NCBI RefSeq assembly: GCF_029589055.1
Contig: NZ_JARQZP010000003.1
Location: 1-64,000 of the forward strand
Source: Vibrio hannami
GTDB lineage: Bacteria; Pseudomonadota; Gammaproteobacteria; Enterobacterales; Vibrionaceae
Length of the DNA: 64,000 nt
Direction: 5' to 3'
In this document: positions 43,210 to 53,504 of the stretch, piece by piece
Position numbering within the stretch: the stretch's first letter is position 1
Layout: each line of letters starts with the position of its first letter
Notes under the pieces: model-generated
Told to the model about the DNA's origin: nothing
What the model saw: only the letters and a program-made list of their open reading frames with translations
Databases searched by the model: none
Translations under genes and position numbers: made by a program

Positions 43210-43350
43210 ATAAATCTTGCCTTAACTATATGTGTATTTCCTTTTCTCTCATTTCTATGAGGGAAAAGGGTTTACCTTCCATTTCATCATAACGTAAGTA
43301 AAAGTTAGCTGTTCCTTATAGCAGTTACTCCTGATCGTACGAGGTATAAA

Positions 43351-44931
43351 ATGTCTTTGTTCAAAAAAGGTGTCATGCTCTTTCTTATTATTGCTATCGG
43401 TATATGTAGTGTAGTGGCGTTTAGCCTTAACTCCATCAAAAACGCTGTTGTAACCGCTCAAAAGCATGAGGTTGAATCGATACTGACCTTCGCTAAAAAT
43501 CAGGCTGTCGAACTTATACGAGAAGGGGGAAATACCCCTGAAACCGAAGCGAAGGTAGTGGCGTTGCTGTCGTCATACCGGGAAGGGAATACATACATTT
43601 GGTCAAATGATAATAATGCCATTGCCAGAGTTCACGTTAAAAATGAAAAACTAGGTCAGTTTCAGGAATCCTACGCTAGGCATACCAAGCTTTTAAAGGA
43701 TAAAGAGTTCAACTTTGTAGTAGGAAAAGTCAATAAGCCAGGAACAAATATAAGCACAACCAAAGTGAGCGCTATCACATTGATACCAGGTTGGAACTGG
43801 GTTATCGGGTTGGGCATCTATATGGATGACGTTGATAAAACATTCAATGAGCTGGCGAGAAATCTAATCATTATATGCGGTCTGATTTTTGTCATTATCG
43901 TTATTTCCTGTCTGATTATTGCCCGTAGTATCTATCAATCCGTTGGTGGTGAACCAAACCAAGTTGTTTCGATTACCAAAAAAATCTCAGATGGTGACCT
44001 TACTGAGGAAGTAAAAGAAAATATCAGTGAAGGGAGTATCTTGCATTCGGTTGTGTTGATGAAATCTTCTCTCCAAACCATCATCAATCGAATTGGGTCG
44101 GTGACTCATAAACTAGGTGAAGCGACAGAGTCTATCGAAAGTCAGGCAACGCATATCATTCAGTCTCTTGATAATACAAAGATGATTTCAGACGAAGCGA
44201 ACCAGGCTATCATCGAATTGAAATCTGATATCAAGGAGATTGGGAACGGTGCTGACTTAACCAACGAAAAAAGCCAACAATCGTTAAATGTTTCTCAAGA
44301 AGGGTCAGAACTTATTGTAGAAATGGGTAGCTCCATTAGTGGGATCAAGTCGAATATCGAAAACTCGCTCAGTAGCTTTGATGGTCTTAAAAAGAGATAC
44401 GAGAGCATTGGAGGGGTTGTTGAGGTTATTCAAAGTATTGCCGAGCAAACGAACTTACTTGCCTTAAACGCAGCTATTGAGGCTGCCAGAGCTGGTGAAC
44501 AAGGAAGAGGCTTTGCAGTGGTGGCTGACGAAGTAAGGCAACTGGCAGCGAAGACCTCGGTAGCTACGATTGAAATAACCGAAATGAATGATGCCATTCT
44601 TAAAGAGTCGCAACAGGTTTCTGATGAACTTAAACTCTTACTGCCAAAAGCGCAGGAAAGTGAGGTTCGTTCAACTGAAGTAGCCGATATTTTCAATAAA
44701 GTTGCATCTGGTGCGCGAGATACACAGGCTATGGTATTAAACATGAAGGAAACGACAGAGAGAGAAGAGAGTGTTGCTACGCATGTCGAGGCGTGTATGG
44801 AGAAACTACTGGCGCTACAAAATGATAGTTTAAGCCAGGTATCCGTATTTATTGAAACTTCCCAAAGTTTAAAAGATTTGTCAGAAGAGTTATTGGAAAA
44901 CTCGAACCACTTTAAAAGGAACCCAAACTAA
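43351..44931 (+). CDS. Methyl-accepting chemotaxis protein with Cache sensor
   Basis: 526 residues: first membrane helix (about 8-28), periplasmic sCache-type domain (about 35-165; [17 protein letters not shown] and [19 protein letters not shown]), second helix (about 172-198), HAMP region ([20 protein letters not shown]) and signalling hairpin with the tip [20 protein letters not shown]. It differs from the other chemoreceptor in the window in sensor sequence. Lying between the uronate and rhamnose clusters, it may sense a sugar acid or related breakdown product, but the ligand cannot be predicted. A GAGG site supports the ATG. Confidence 0.93.
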   Translation: MSLFKKGVMLFLIIAIGICSVVAFSLNSIKNAVVTAQKHEVESILTFAKNQAVELIREGGNTPETEAKVVALLSSYREGNTYIWSNDNNAIARVHVKNEKLGQFQESYARHTKLLKDKEFNFVVGKVNKPGTNISTTKVSAITLIPGWNWVIGLGIYMDDVDKTFNELARNLIIICGLIFVIIVISCLIIARSIYQSVGGEPNQVVSITKKISDGDLTEEVKENISEGSILHSVVLMKSSLQTIINRIGSVTHKLGEATESIESQATHIIQSLDNTKMISDEANQAIIELKSDIKEIGNGADLTNEKSQQSLNVSQEGSELIVEMGSSISGIKSNIENSLSSFDGLKKRYESIGGVVEVIQSIAEQTNLLALNAAIEAARAGEQGRGFAVVADEVRQLAAKTSVATIEITEMNDAILKESQQVSDELKLLLPKAQESEVRSTEVADIFNKVASGARDTQAMVLNMKETTEREESVATHVEACMEKLLALQNDSLSQVSVFIETSQSLKDLSEELLENSNHFKRNPN

Positions 44932-44966
44932 TTTAAAGCTTATTCATATGGGAAGATAAAATAGAC

Positions 44967-45004
44967 AAGCCATTACTCTAGTAATTTATTGAGAATAATG
45001 GCTT
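44967..45004 (+). terminator. Hairpin after the second chemoreceptor gene
   Basis: AAGCCATTA pairs perfectly with TAATGGCTT across a 20-base loop, 36 bases after the stop; T run absent. Confidence 0.45.
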
Positions 45005-45086
45005 ATAACGGTTTTCTGATAACTTACTTTCCACTAGATTTTGTCTACACTCTATTCAAGGAAAACAATCAGGTATTTCAACGTAC

Positions 45087-45995
45087 ATGATCCCACACTT
45101 GGCTAAGCTGCTAACTAGATTCGGAGTTCTTATCTTTTGCTTGATCTGCTCGCTGCAAAGCCAGTCAGTGAAAGCCGTAGATATAATTCGTTTTGAATCA
45201 GGTCAGTACGACTCTGACCAAAGGCTTCGTTATAAAAAAGAAGTACTTACACTCGCGATGGAACGTACTAAAGATACCTATGGACCTTATGAAATAAGGA
45301 CAAATGCACCCAGAATGAACTCACTAAGAGCGATACAGGAGCTTGAAACTGGTGAGTTAATCAACGTTTTTATTGCCCTGACGAACGAAGATTGGGAGAA
45401 ACGTACCATCCCGATACGTATACCGGTTAGAAGAGGAATTCTAAATTACAGGTTATTGCTGATTCATAAGGATAGTCTACCGTATTTTACTAATATAGAA
45501 ACAGTGGATGAGCTTAAGGCGCTGAATGTCGGATTAAGGCGAAGTTGGATGACCTGGAGAGTGTTAAACCACCTAGGATTTACTATAGTTTCAAGTTCGC
45601 ATTATGACAGTTTGATTTCGATGTTACAGCATCAACGGTTTCATTATATTCCACGTGGTATTAATGAAATATATGATGAGCTAAACCGTCATAAAACGAC
45701 CAGGTCTAATCTCATGGTCGCTCCTAATATAGCTCTATATATCCCAGCGCCTGCCTATATATTTGTATCTCACAATGAACCTCGATTGGCGAAGCGTTTG
45801 TCACTAGGTATGACTGAATTAGTGGAAGATGGATCATTAGAGCAACTTTTTAACGAGTATTACGGTGATTTAATCAAACGAGCCAACCTTCAACAGCGGG
45901 TCATCATTGATGTGGGAAATCATCTTTTACCTGATACAGTGCCATTAAATGAGTCTAAGCTGTGGTGGAACCCCGGACTTATTGAGATGCGTTAA
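45087..45995 (+). CDS. Periplasmic solute-binding-like protein
   Basis: 302 residues with a Sec signal peptide (basic start, hydrophobic core LIFCLICSLQ, cleavage near SVKAVD at about residue 31). The remainder resembles the type 2 periplasmic binding fold of PBPb/SBP_bac_3 proteins (FIALTNEDWEKRTIPIRIPV, then TVDELKALNVGLRRSWMTW and AKRLSLGMTELVEDGSLEQL). No permease or ATPase for it is adjacent. It may therefore be a binding partner for a sensor such as the chemoreceptor gene just upstream, or a receptor-like relic. It is convergent with the AraC gene. Confidence 0.7.
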   Translation: MIPHLAKLLTRFGVLIFCLICSLQSQSVKAVDIIRFESGQYDSDQRLRYKKEVLTLAMERTKDTYGPYEIRTNAPRMNSLRAIQELETGELINVFIALTNEDWEKRTIPIRIPVRRGILNYRLLLIHKDSLPYFTNIETVDELKALNVGLRRSWMTWRVLNHLGFTIVSSSHYDSLISMLQHQRFHYIPRGINEIYDELNRHKTTRSNLMVAPNIALYIPAPAYIFVSHNEPRLAKRLSLGMTELVEDGSLEQLFNEYYGDLIKRANLQQRVIIDVGNHLLPDTVPLNESKLWWNPGLIEMR

Positions 45996-46023
45996 TTTTG
46001 ATTTTGTTCTCAATGCGGAGAAA

Positions 46024-46845
46024 TCAATCACCATATTTTCTTCGGATATCACTGGGTTTTTTATTTATAGCTTGCTTAAACTTAGTAGAGAAATAATTGC
46101 TATCAGAGTAACCAACATCAAAGGCAATATCCGTAACTGATTTATCGGTATTAATTAGCAGTGCCATTGCATTTTTTGCCCGAATAAAGTGCAAATATTG
46201 ACTGAAGTTCATCCCTGTTGCTCTTTTAATATCTTTAGCTAGGGTCCTGGCTGGCAGTGCAACTTGTTCTGCTAATAACTCAATGTTTATATTCTTATCT
46301 GAGTTTTTATTTATATAAACAATGGATGCAATAATTTTGTCATCGTGGGACAAAAAAGTTGTATCATTTATTTTTCCTCGCCAAAGTTCTACAACTAATT
46401 GCTGAAAAAGAAGTTCTGACATCGCTCGGGATGTAATGGTATTGGAATGAGTTTCAAAATTAAGTCTCTCTATAATGTAGTTAACACGAATAGCCGTTTC
46501 ATCCTCGATAAACCAATCCACTGGACCGTGGTTGCTATTTGGAAGATAGTCTTTCAATTGTACAGAAGAACTGAATTTATCTTGTTGGTATAAAACATTG
46601 CTAAGGTAGAGTTTATTAACATTATCAAATAGATGTCGGTCATTTTTTCCGACAAAGCAGACATAATTTTTACTTAAAGTCATTGGGATATCGTTAATGA
46701 CGTGGATGCCTGTGCCCTTAGAAACAATAACTATTTCTTCAAATGTATGATAGTGCTCAGGAAAATTTTCCTGTGGCTCTCTAAGTTCGGTTGTTATTGG
46801 TATATCTGAATTAATAAAAAACTCATTAGATTTCAAATAGATCAT
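46024..46845 (-). CDS. AraC-family regulator of the rhamnose operon (RhaS-like)
   Basis: 273 residues: an N-terminal cupin-like sensor domain with NFPEHYHTFEEIVIVSKGTG, and a C-terminal double helix-turn-helix (ARTLAKDIKRATGMNFSQYL and ITDIAFDVGYSDSNYFSTKF). This is the domain order of RhaS, RhaR and AraC. It is divergent from rhaB, and L-rhamnose is the expected inducer. Only one such regulator is present, unlike the RhaS-RhaR pair of enterobacteria. The intervening 230 bases contain a perfect 7-4-7 palindrome. Confidence 0.9.
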   Translation of the reverse strand: MIYLKSNEFFINSDIPITTELREPQENFPEHYHTFEEIVIVSKGTGIHVINDIPMTLSKNYVCFVGKNDRHLFDNVNKLYLSNVLYQQDKFSSSVQLKDYLPNSNHGPVDWFIEDETAIRVNYIIERLNFETHSNTITSRAMSELLFQQLVVELWRGKINDTTFLSHDDKIIASIVYINKNSDKNINIELLAEQVALPARTLAKDIKRATGMNFSQYLHFIRAKNAMALLINTDKSVTDIAFDVGYSDSNYFSTKFKQAINKKPSDIRRKYGD

Positions 46846-46922
46846 TTACTCACATTCCGTTGGCATCGAATTATACTTTCTCGCGTAATTGCTATCGATG
46901 TAAATAATATTAGCAATAGGTT

Positions 46923-46940
46923 TAGACAAAAAGTTGTCTA
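46923..46940. promoter_or_regulatory. Palindrome in the AraC-rhaB intergenic region
   Basis: TAGACAA-AAAG-TTGTCTA is a perfect inverted repeat 136 bases before rhaB and 78 bases before the AraC gene. RhaS-type proteins normally bind direct-repeat half-sites, so this may belong to the AraC protein here or to another regulator. Confidence 0.45.
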
Positions 46941-47075
46941 TTTGATGAAAATGTGAAATGGCTAACGAGTAACTTCAAAAAAACACATCGGTAGTGTGAT
47001 ATCTAGTGTTTTTTTAAAGGAGCGCTAATTAACCAACCCCTAAGATGGATACATCAGACAAAGGGGTTTGCTGAA

Positions 47076-48530
47076 ATGAAAAAAATAGTTGCAGTAGATA
47101 TTGGAGCATCGAGTGGTCGCGTTATCCTTGGGACCTATGATGGCAAGAAGTTAAAACTTGATGAGTTACATAGGTTTGAAAATGGACCTGTTTTAAGAAA
47201 CGGCAAAGCCTGCTGGAATTTAGACTATCTATTGATGGAAATAAAACATGGTATCGAACTGGTGATTGAGGGTGGACACACGATAGATAGTATTGGAATA
47301 GATACTTGGGGTGTAGATTTTGTGCTCCTTGATAAACAGGGTGAGCGCTTAGGGGAGTCGGTTTCTTATCGAGATAAGCGTACCGAAGGGCAGTTAGAAG
47401 TTGTCGCAAATAAGGTTTCGCAAGAGTATATATATAGCTCTACTGGCATTCAGTTTTTACCGTTCAACACGCTTTATCAATTGAATGCACTAAGAGATGA
47501 AGAACCTGACTGGTTAAATAACGTTGCTCGTCTGCTATTGATCCCGGACTACTTGAACTATCAGCTAACAGGGAGTCAGGTTTGTGAATACACCAATGCA
47601 TCGACAACCCAGTTGTTAAATTGCACTACAGGTACTTGGGATCGCCAGCTACTGAAGGCGATAGGTATTCCAGAGCACTGGTTCTTAGAACCAAGTGACC
47701 CAAATAAGTTGATCGGATCTTATTACTCTAAATCAGGCGAAAAAATCCCGGTTGCTTCCATTGCTAGCCATGATACGGCATCTGCGGTTTTGGCTATGCC
47801 AGTAACCAATTCTAATGTCGTTTATATAAGCTCCGGAACATGGTCGTTGATGGGCATTGAAAGTGAATCCCCAATAACCTCTTCGCTTGCTCAGTCATTA
47901 AATATCACAAACGAAGGTGGCGCAGAATCTCGCTTTCGAGTTTTGAAAAACATTATGGGCTTGTGGCTCATCCAGAACGTTCAAAAGGAACTGGGTGAAC
48001 ACAGCTTTGGAGAGCTGGTAGAGCTAGCTAAAGAATCCGAGCCATTTAAGTGCTTAATAGCACCGGATCATGAGAGCTTTCTGAATCCCTCGTCCATGAT
48101 AGATGCCATCTGTACCTATTGCAGCCAGACCGACCAACCCATTCCTGAAACTCCGGGAGAACTGGCTCGATGTGTTTTCGAAAGCCTTGCCTTCCAGTAC
48201 CGAAGAGTTTGGTTGGAGCTTAATCAGCTTAGCAGCGAACCATTAGAGCAGATTCATATCTTTGGCGGTGGTATTCAGAATGAGTTCCTCAACCAACTTT
48301 GCTCAGATGCATGTGGTGTCCCGGTGCGTACAGGGCCTGTAGAGGCTTCTGCAATCGGCAATTTATGTGGACAGCTTATTGCACTGAATGAACTTTCTGG
48401 CGTTCAACACGCACGAAATACAATTTCCCGTTCTTTTCCTATAAAAGCTTACTTGCCAAAAAGGACCGATGAGTTTCTGGCTCGTTGGGAGGAATTTGAA
48501 CGTATTAGCCAATTAGATCCGAGGGGATAG
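47076..48530 (+). CDS. rhaB: Rhamnulokinase
   Basis: A 484-residue FGGY-family sugar kinase: N-terminal phosphate motif AVDIGASSGRVILGTYDGKK, IDTWGVDFVLLDKQG, ASHDTASAVLAMPV and ATP-site motif HIFGGGIQNEFLNQLCSDACG. It phosphorylates L-rhamnulose on C1. First gene of the rhamnose operon and four bases before rhaA. Confidence 0.96.
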   Translation: MKKIVAVDIGASSGRVILGTYDGKKLKLDELHRFENGPVLRNGKACWNLDYLLMEIKHGIELVIEGGHTIDSIGIDTWGVDFVLLDKQGERLGESVSYRDKRTEGQLEVVANKVSQEYIYSSTGIQFLPFNTLYQLNALRDEEPDWLNNVARLLLIPDYLNYQLTGSQVCEYTNASTTQLLNCTTGTWDRQLLKAIGIPEHWFLEPSDPNKLIGSYYSKSGEKIPVASIASHDTASAVLAMPVTNSNVVYISSGTWSLMGIESESPITSSLAQSLNITNEGGAESRFRVLKNIMGLWLIQNVQKELGEHSFGELVELAKESEPFKCLIAPDHESFLNPSSMIDAICTYCSQTDQPIPETPGELARCVFESLAFQYRRVWLELNQLSSEPLEQIHIFGGGIQNEFLNQLCSDACGVPVRTGPVEASAIGNLCGQLIALNELSGVQHARNTISRSFPIKAYLPKRTDEFLARWEEFERISQLDPRG

Positions 48531-48533
48531 AAA

Positions 48534-49796
48534 ATGAGTACAAAAGAGCAGGTAAAAGCTAACTACGAAAACGCTAAACAGGTTTTCGCTAAGTTGGGTA
48601 TAAATACTGACGAAGCGATGAAACAGTTAAATGATATTCCGGTATCCATGCACTGCTGGCAGGGAGACGACGTCTCTGGATTTGAGAACCCGGAAGGAGA
48701 GTTGACAGGCGGTATTCAAGCAACAGGTAACTACCCTGGAAAGGCTACAACGCCGGAACAATTAAGAGCCGATATCGATGTGGCAATGAGCATGATCCCA
48801 GGAGCGCTTCGCTTAAATTTGCACGCAATTTACCTTGAATGTGAAGAGTTTGTCGATCGTGATGAGATCAAACCTGAGCACTTTAAGAACTGGGTAAGCT
48901 GGGCAAAACAAAAAGGCATCGGTCTGGACTTCAACCCGTCTTGTTTTTCTCATGCTCTGAGTGCAGACAATATGACCCTGACTCACCCGGATGTAGAGGT
49001 ACGTGAGTTTTGGATTCGCCACTGTATCGCAAGTCGAAAAGTATCGGAATACTTTGGTAAAGAACTTGGCACGCCTTCAGTGATGAATATCTGGATTCCG
49101 GATGGTTATAAAGATGTTCCTGCAGATCGTCTGGCTCCTCGTAAACGCTTGATGGAGTCACTAGACAAGATTATTGCAGATCCAATTTCTAAGGAATTCC
49201 ACAAAGATGCGGTTGAATCTAAGTTGTTTGGCATTGGTACAGAGTCATACACTGCGGGCTCTAATGAATTCTATCTGGGATATGCCGCATCAAGAGACAT
49301 CATGTTGTGCCTAGACTCCGGTCACTTCCATCCTACAGAGGTTATCTCTGACAAGATCTCTTCTGCTTCACTATTTGTTGATGAAATGCTTCTTCATGTA
49401 AGTAGACCTATTCGATGGGATAGCGACCATGTAGTGATGCTTGATGATGAAACGCAGGCAATTGCGAACGAGATCATTCGTCACGACTTGGTCGATAGGG
49501 TCAATATTGGTCTGGATTTCTTTGATGCCTCAATAAACCGAATCGCAGCATGGGTTATCGGTACAAGAAATATGAAAAAAGCGCTGTTGAGGGCTCTGCT
49601 TGAACCGGTACAGCAACTTAGAGATTTTGAAAAAGAGGGTGATTTCACGAGTCGACTAGCGATGTTGGAAGAGAGCAAATCTCTGCCATGGGCAGCCGTT
49701 TGGGACTACTACTGCGAGCAGCAGGAAGTGCCTGTTGGTGCAAGTTGGCTTGGTCAGGTTAAACAATATGAGGAAGAGGTCTTACTTAAACGATAA
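48534..49796 (+). CDS. rhaA: L-rhamnose isomerase
   Basis: A 420-residue TIM-barrel isomerase converting L-rhamnose to L-rhamnulose. Conserved stretches match E. coli Rha[73 protein letters not shown] and [20 protein letters not shown], containing the metal-binding acidic and histidine residues. Length is typical. Confidence 0.97.
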   Translation: MSTKEQVKANYENAKQVFAKLGINTDEAMKQLNDIPVSMHCWQGDDVSGFENPEGELTGGIQATGNYPGKATTPEQLRADIDVAMSMIPGALRLNLHAIYLECEEFVDRDEIKPEHFKNWVSWAKQKGIGLDFNPSCFSHALSADNMTLTHPDVEVREFWIRHCIASRKVSEYFGKELGTPSVMNIWIPDGYKDVPADRLAPRKRLMESLDKIIADPISKEFHKDAVESKLFGIGTESYTAGSNEFYLGYAASRDIMLCLDSGHFHPTEVISDKISSASLFVDEMLLHVSRPIRWDSDHVVMLDDETQAIANEIIRHDLVDRVNIGLDFFDASINRIAAWVIGTRNMKKALLRALLEPVQQLRDFEKEGDFTSRLAMLEESKSLPWAAVWDYYCEQQEVPVGASWLGQVKQYEEEVLLKR

Positions 49797-49900
49797 ATTA
49801 AAAACAGGTTGAAACGAATTATACGAAATGGAATGAACGCTGGTGGGATAAATCAGCCAGAGACGTGAAACAAAAATTACTCTAAAAACGGAGTTTAGAC

Positions 49901-50899
49901 ATGAAAATAGTAAAAATTCTTAAATCTACCCTATTAGCTACAGGTCTGCTTGCAACTGCGATGGCACAAGCTGCAGATTATCGAATTGGTCTCGTTGTAA
50001 AAGCACAAGGTATCGGCTTCTTTGAAGCGGCTTACGAAGGTGCAAAAGAGGCATCAGCGGAAATCAAAGATAACGTAGAAATTATCTATACCGGTCCGGT
50101 AACACCAACCGCAGAAGGTCAAATCGAGATTGTTAATTCGCTTATTTCTCAGCGAGTCGATGCGATTGTTATCTCTGCTAATGATACCGATGCATTAGTT
50201 CCAATCCTTAAGAAAGCACAAAAGCGCGGCATCAAAGTGGTTTCATTTGACTCTGGCGTTGCAGCACCAGGTCGCGCGGTTCACCTAAATCCTTCTAGTA
50301 ACGCTCTGATTGGTCAAATTAACGTGGATCTTGCAGCAGAAGCGGTAAAAGCGGCAAACAGTGAAAAAGGCGATATCGCGATATTGAGTGCAACACCAAC
50401 GGCTACCAACCAAAATATCTGGATTGGTGAAATGAAAAAGGTCCTACCTCAGCATCCTGAGTTGAATCTTGTTGCAACGGTTTATGGTGATGATCTGGCA
50501 GACAAAAGCTACCGAGAAACTCAAGGTCTTATCAAGACTTACCCTAACCTGAAGGCGATTGTGGCACCGACTTCAGTAGGCATCGTTGCCGCTGCTCAGG
50601 CTGTTACTGATATGGGCAAAACAGGCGAAATTTATGTGACAGGTCTTGGCTTACCTTCTGAGCTAGCAGGTCACGTAGAGTCTGGTGCTGTTAAGAGTTT
50701 CGCTATCTGGAACCCTATTGACCTTGGTTATGCCGCAACAACCATTGCTTACAACCTGGTTACGGGTAATGCAACTAAGACTGAAGTGGATATGGGACGC
50801 ATGGGTACTGCTCAGCTGGCCGAGGATGGAAGTGCTGCAATGGCGAAACCATTTATCTACAACAGCAGTAATGTAGCTAAATTTGCGAAAATTTTCTAA
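49901..50899 (+). CDS. rhaS: Rhamnose ABC transporter substrate-binding protein
   Basis: 332 residues with a signal peptide ending ATAMAQAADY near residue 24 and a type 1 periplasmic sugar-binding fold (IGLVVKAQGIGFFEAAYEGA, AIVISANDTDALVPILKKA, VVSFDSGVAAPGRAVHLNPS). It resembles autoinducer-2/rhamnose binding proteins and is named rhaS in the rhizobial RhaSTPQ scheme, not to be confused with the E. coli regulator. A hairpin follows the stop, which would enrich this component over the membrane parts. Confidence 0.93.
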   Translation: MKIVKILKSTLLATGLLATAMAQAADYRIGLVVKAQGIGFFEAAYEGAKEASAEIKDNVEIIYTGPVTPTAEGQIEIVNSLISQRVDAIVISANDTDALVPILKKAQKRGIKVVSFDSGVAAPGRAVHLNPSSNALIGQINVDLAAEAVKAANSEKGDIAILSATPTATNQNIWIGEMKKVLPQHPELNLVATVYGDDLADKSYRETQGLIKTYPNLKAIVAPTSVGIVAAAQAVTDMGKTGEIYVTGLGLPSELAGHVESGAVKSFAIWNPIDLGYAATTIAYNLVTGNATKTEVDMGRMGTAQLAEDGSAAMAKPFIYNSSNVAKFAKIF

Positions 50900-50924
50900 A
50901 TCCTCTTAGTGATTTAGTAGGAAT

Positions 50925-50960
50925 AGGCTGGTACTGAGTACCGCGTGCCAGCCTGGTTTT
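50925..50960 (+). terminator. Hairpin after the rhamnose-binding protein gene
   Basis: AGGCTGG pairs with CCAGCCT, enclosing a smaller GGTAC/GTACC hairpin, and is followed by GGTTTT. It probably gives partial termination inside the operon. Confidence 0.6.
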
Positions 50961-50994
50961 CGTAGGGAAAGTATCCATAGAAGAAGGCATAGTT

Positions 50995-52503
50995 ATGTCA
51001 GAAGTAAAACCTATTTTTTCATTGCGGAATATAAGCAAGCATTTTCCTGGTGTTAAAGCGCTTGATGAAGTTCAGCTAGACCTCTATCCGGGTGAAGTAA
51101 CCGCTCTTGTCGGAGAGAACGGGGCAGGCAAGTCGACACTTGTGAAAGTGATGACCGGAATACATCAACCAACATCAGGCAGTCTTATTTTAGATGGGAA
51201 AGAGATTGATCTAGCTACGCCAGATGACGCGCGAAAGTTAGGTATCACAGCGATCCATCAGGAAACGGTATTGTTTGATGAGCTTAGTGTTGCTGAAAAT
51301 ATATTTGCAGGTCATTACTTAAGCTTTTCTTCCGGTCGACTAGACTGGAAACGCATGGAGCAGGAAGCAACAAGAATTCTGAAAGAGATCGATGCGCCAC
51401 TTGATCCTAAAAAGCTTTTGAAAGAGCTGAGTATCGGTCAAAGACATATGGTGGCTATTGCACGGGCACTCTCTTTTGACGCAAGAGTCGTTATCCTTGA
51501 TGAGCCAACCGCTGCCTTATCACACCGTGAAATTGAAGATTTCTACAATATCGTACGACGCCTACAGGCGAAAGGCTGTGCGATCATGTTCATTAGCCAC
51601 AAGTTCGATGAAATTTACACCATAGCTGATCGTTTTACGGTTTTCCGGGACGGTTGCTATATCGGCAACGGCAAGATAGCTGAAGTGCAAGAGTCAGAGC
51701 TGGTCACAATGATGGTTGGCAGAACCATCGAGAACGCGTACCCGAAAACCGATGTTCCACTAGGTGATCAAATACTGCAAGTCAGAGATTTTAGCCATCC
51801 AACAGAATTTGAAGGGATTAACTTCGACCTTCGTAAAGGGGAAATCCTAGGTTTTTATGGTTTAGTTGGAGCCGGCCGTACTGAGCTAATGCAATCCCTG
51901 TTTGGGGTGACCAATATCGCAACAGGTCAGATTAAAGTTGAAAAGCAAGAGATCAATATCACCTCCCCAAGTGACGCGATAAAAGCAGGCATCGTGTATG
52001 TCCCGGAAGAGCGTCAAAGTCAGGGAACCGTATTGGAATTCCCGATATATCAGAATATCGGATTACCTCAGCTAGACAAAATTAACCCTAGCGGCATGTT
52101 AAACAACGAGTCCGAATATGAGCTTGCGGATGAGTATGCCAAGCGACTTCGTGTCAAGGCACCTGACTGGAATGAGAAGGTGGAGAACCTTTCTGGCGGT
52201 AATCAGCAAAAAGTAGTTATCGGTAAATGGCTGGCTACTAAGCCGAAGGTCATCATTCTGGACGAGCCAACTAAAGGTATCGATATCGGTTCGAAAGCTG
52301 CTGTACATGAATTTATGTCTGAGCTAACGGGTCAGGGGCTTGCTGTCATTATGGTTTCATCAGAGCTGCCGGAGGTGATGGGTATGGCTGATCGCGCCAT
52401 CGTCATGAGAGAAGGGCTGATGGTTAAAGAGTTTGACAGAAGCGAGTTCACAGCAGAACGACTCGTTAGTGCGGCGACGGGCGTGACAGGAGAAGTTGCA
52501 TGA
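50995..52503 (+). CDS. rhaT: Rhamnose ABC transporter ATPase (two nucleotide-binding domains)
   Basis: A 502-residue sugar-import ATPase of the RbsA/XylG type: first domain with Walker A GENGAGKST, LSIGQRHM signature and Walker B VILDEPTAALSH; second domain with degenerate Walker A GLVGAGRTE, intact LSGGNQQK and VIILDEPTKGIDIG. The degenerate second Walker A is usual for this family. It overlaps rhaP by four bases (ATGA), an overlap typical of translational coupling. Confidence 0.94.
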   Translation: MSEVKPIFSLRNISKHFPGVKALDEVQLDLYPGEVTALVGENGAGKSTLVKVMTGIHQPTSGSLILDGKEIDLATPDDARKLGITAIHQETVLFDELSVAENIFAGHYLSFSSGRLDWKRMEQEATRILKEIDAPLDPKKLLKELSIGQRHMVAIARALSFDARVVILDEPTAALSHREIEDFYNIVRRLQAKGCAIMFISHKFDEIYTIADRFTVFRDGCYIGNGKIAEVQESELVTMMVGRTIENAYPKTDVPLGDQILQVRDFSHPTEFEGINFDLRKGEILGFYGLVGAGRTELMQSLFGVTNIATGQIKVEKQEINITSPSDAIKAGIVYVPEERQSQGTVLEFPIYQNIGLPQLDKINPSGMLNNESEYELADEYAKRLRVKAPDWNEKVENLSGGNQQKVVIGKWLATKPKVIILDEPTKGIDIGSKAAVHEFMSELTGQGLAVIMVSSELPEVMGMADRAIVMREGLMVKEFDRSEFTAERLVSAATGVTGEVA

Positions 52504-53483
52504 AGGATTTAATTAAAAACCGCGAAGCGCAGTTAGGAATGGTGATTGCTTTGTTGCTATTGCTGATTGGATTTATCACTCCAGATTTTCTGGCTTTCTC
52601 CAATCTTCTTGGTGTGTACAACGATACCTCGATTCTGATTATCCTCGCTTTGGGGCAAATGCTGGTTATCGTGACCCGGTGTATCGACTTATCTGTCGCT
52701 GCCAATGTTGCTCTTACAGGAATGGTCGTTGCTACCCTAAACAATCTTTACCCAGAACTGCCAGTATTTGTGATCATCTTAACTGGCGCGATGTTGGGAA
52801 CCTTACTTGGCATGATCAACGGCTGGTTAGTATGGAAGATGAACATTCCAGCTATCGTTGTCACACTAGGCACGATGAGTATTTATCGTGGCACCGTCTT
52901 TCTTATAAGCAAAGGAGCCTGGATTAACGCCCATCAGATGAGTGAGTCGTTTTTGCAAGTACCAAGATTCGAGCTACTTGGTCTTCCTGTACTCGGTTGG
53001 TGCTCAGTCGTTGCGGTGGCAGTGATGTATTACTTCACGCGACACAGACAGCTTGGCAGAAAGATTTTTGCAGCAGGCAATAACCCTACTGCAGCCTATT
53101 ACATTGGTGTCGATGTGGGTAAAAAACAGTTCCTGGCTTTCACTATATCGGGCTTGTGTGCAGGAATAGCCAGTTACTTGTGGATCTCTCGCTATGCAGT
53201 GGCATATGTCGATATAGCCAATGGGTTCGAGCTACAAGTGATTGCGGCTTGTGTTATCGGTGGTGTGAGTATTGCTGGGGGAACAGGTACCGTTCTGGGC
53301 TGCCTTCTTGGTGCGTTGTTCTTAGGCATTATCAGTAACGCTTTGCCCGTTATTGGAGTTTCTCCTTTCTGGCAAATGGCGATTTCAGGTTCAGTCATTA
53401 TTCTTGCGGTGATTGCGAACTCACGTTCTGAACGCAAGCTGGGTCGAATCATTCTTCGAAAAGCAGTTCAAAATGCATCTTGA
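52500..53483 (+). CDS. rhaP: Rhamnose ABC transporter permease (RhaP)
   Basis: A 327-residue permease of the ribose-importer BPD type with about ten helices and motifs ILIILALGQMLVIVTRCIDL and IPAIVVTLGTMSIYRG, the latter repeated in the second permease. It starts inside the ATPase stop codon. Confidence 0.92.
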   Translation: MKDLIKNREAQLGMVIALLLLLIGFITPDFLAFSNLLGVYNDTSILIILALGQMLVIVTRCIDLSVAANVALTGMVVATLNNLYPELPVFVIILTGAMLGTLLGMINGWLVWKMNIPAIVVTLGTMSIYRGTVFLISKGAWINAHQMSESFLQVPRFELLGLPVLGWCSVVAVAVMYYFTRHRQLGRKIFAAGNNPTAAYYIGVDVGKKQFLAFTISGLCAGIASYLWISRYAVAYVDIANGFELQVIAACVIGGVSIAGGTGTVLGCLLGALFLGIISNALPVIGVSPFWQMAISGSVIILAVIANSRSERKLGRIILRKAVQNAS

Positions 53484-53504
53484 TAATTGCTTAAGGATAA
53501 GAAA

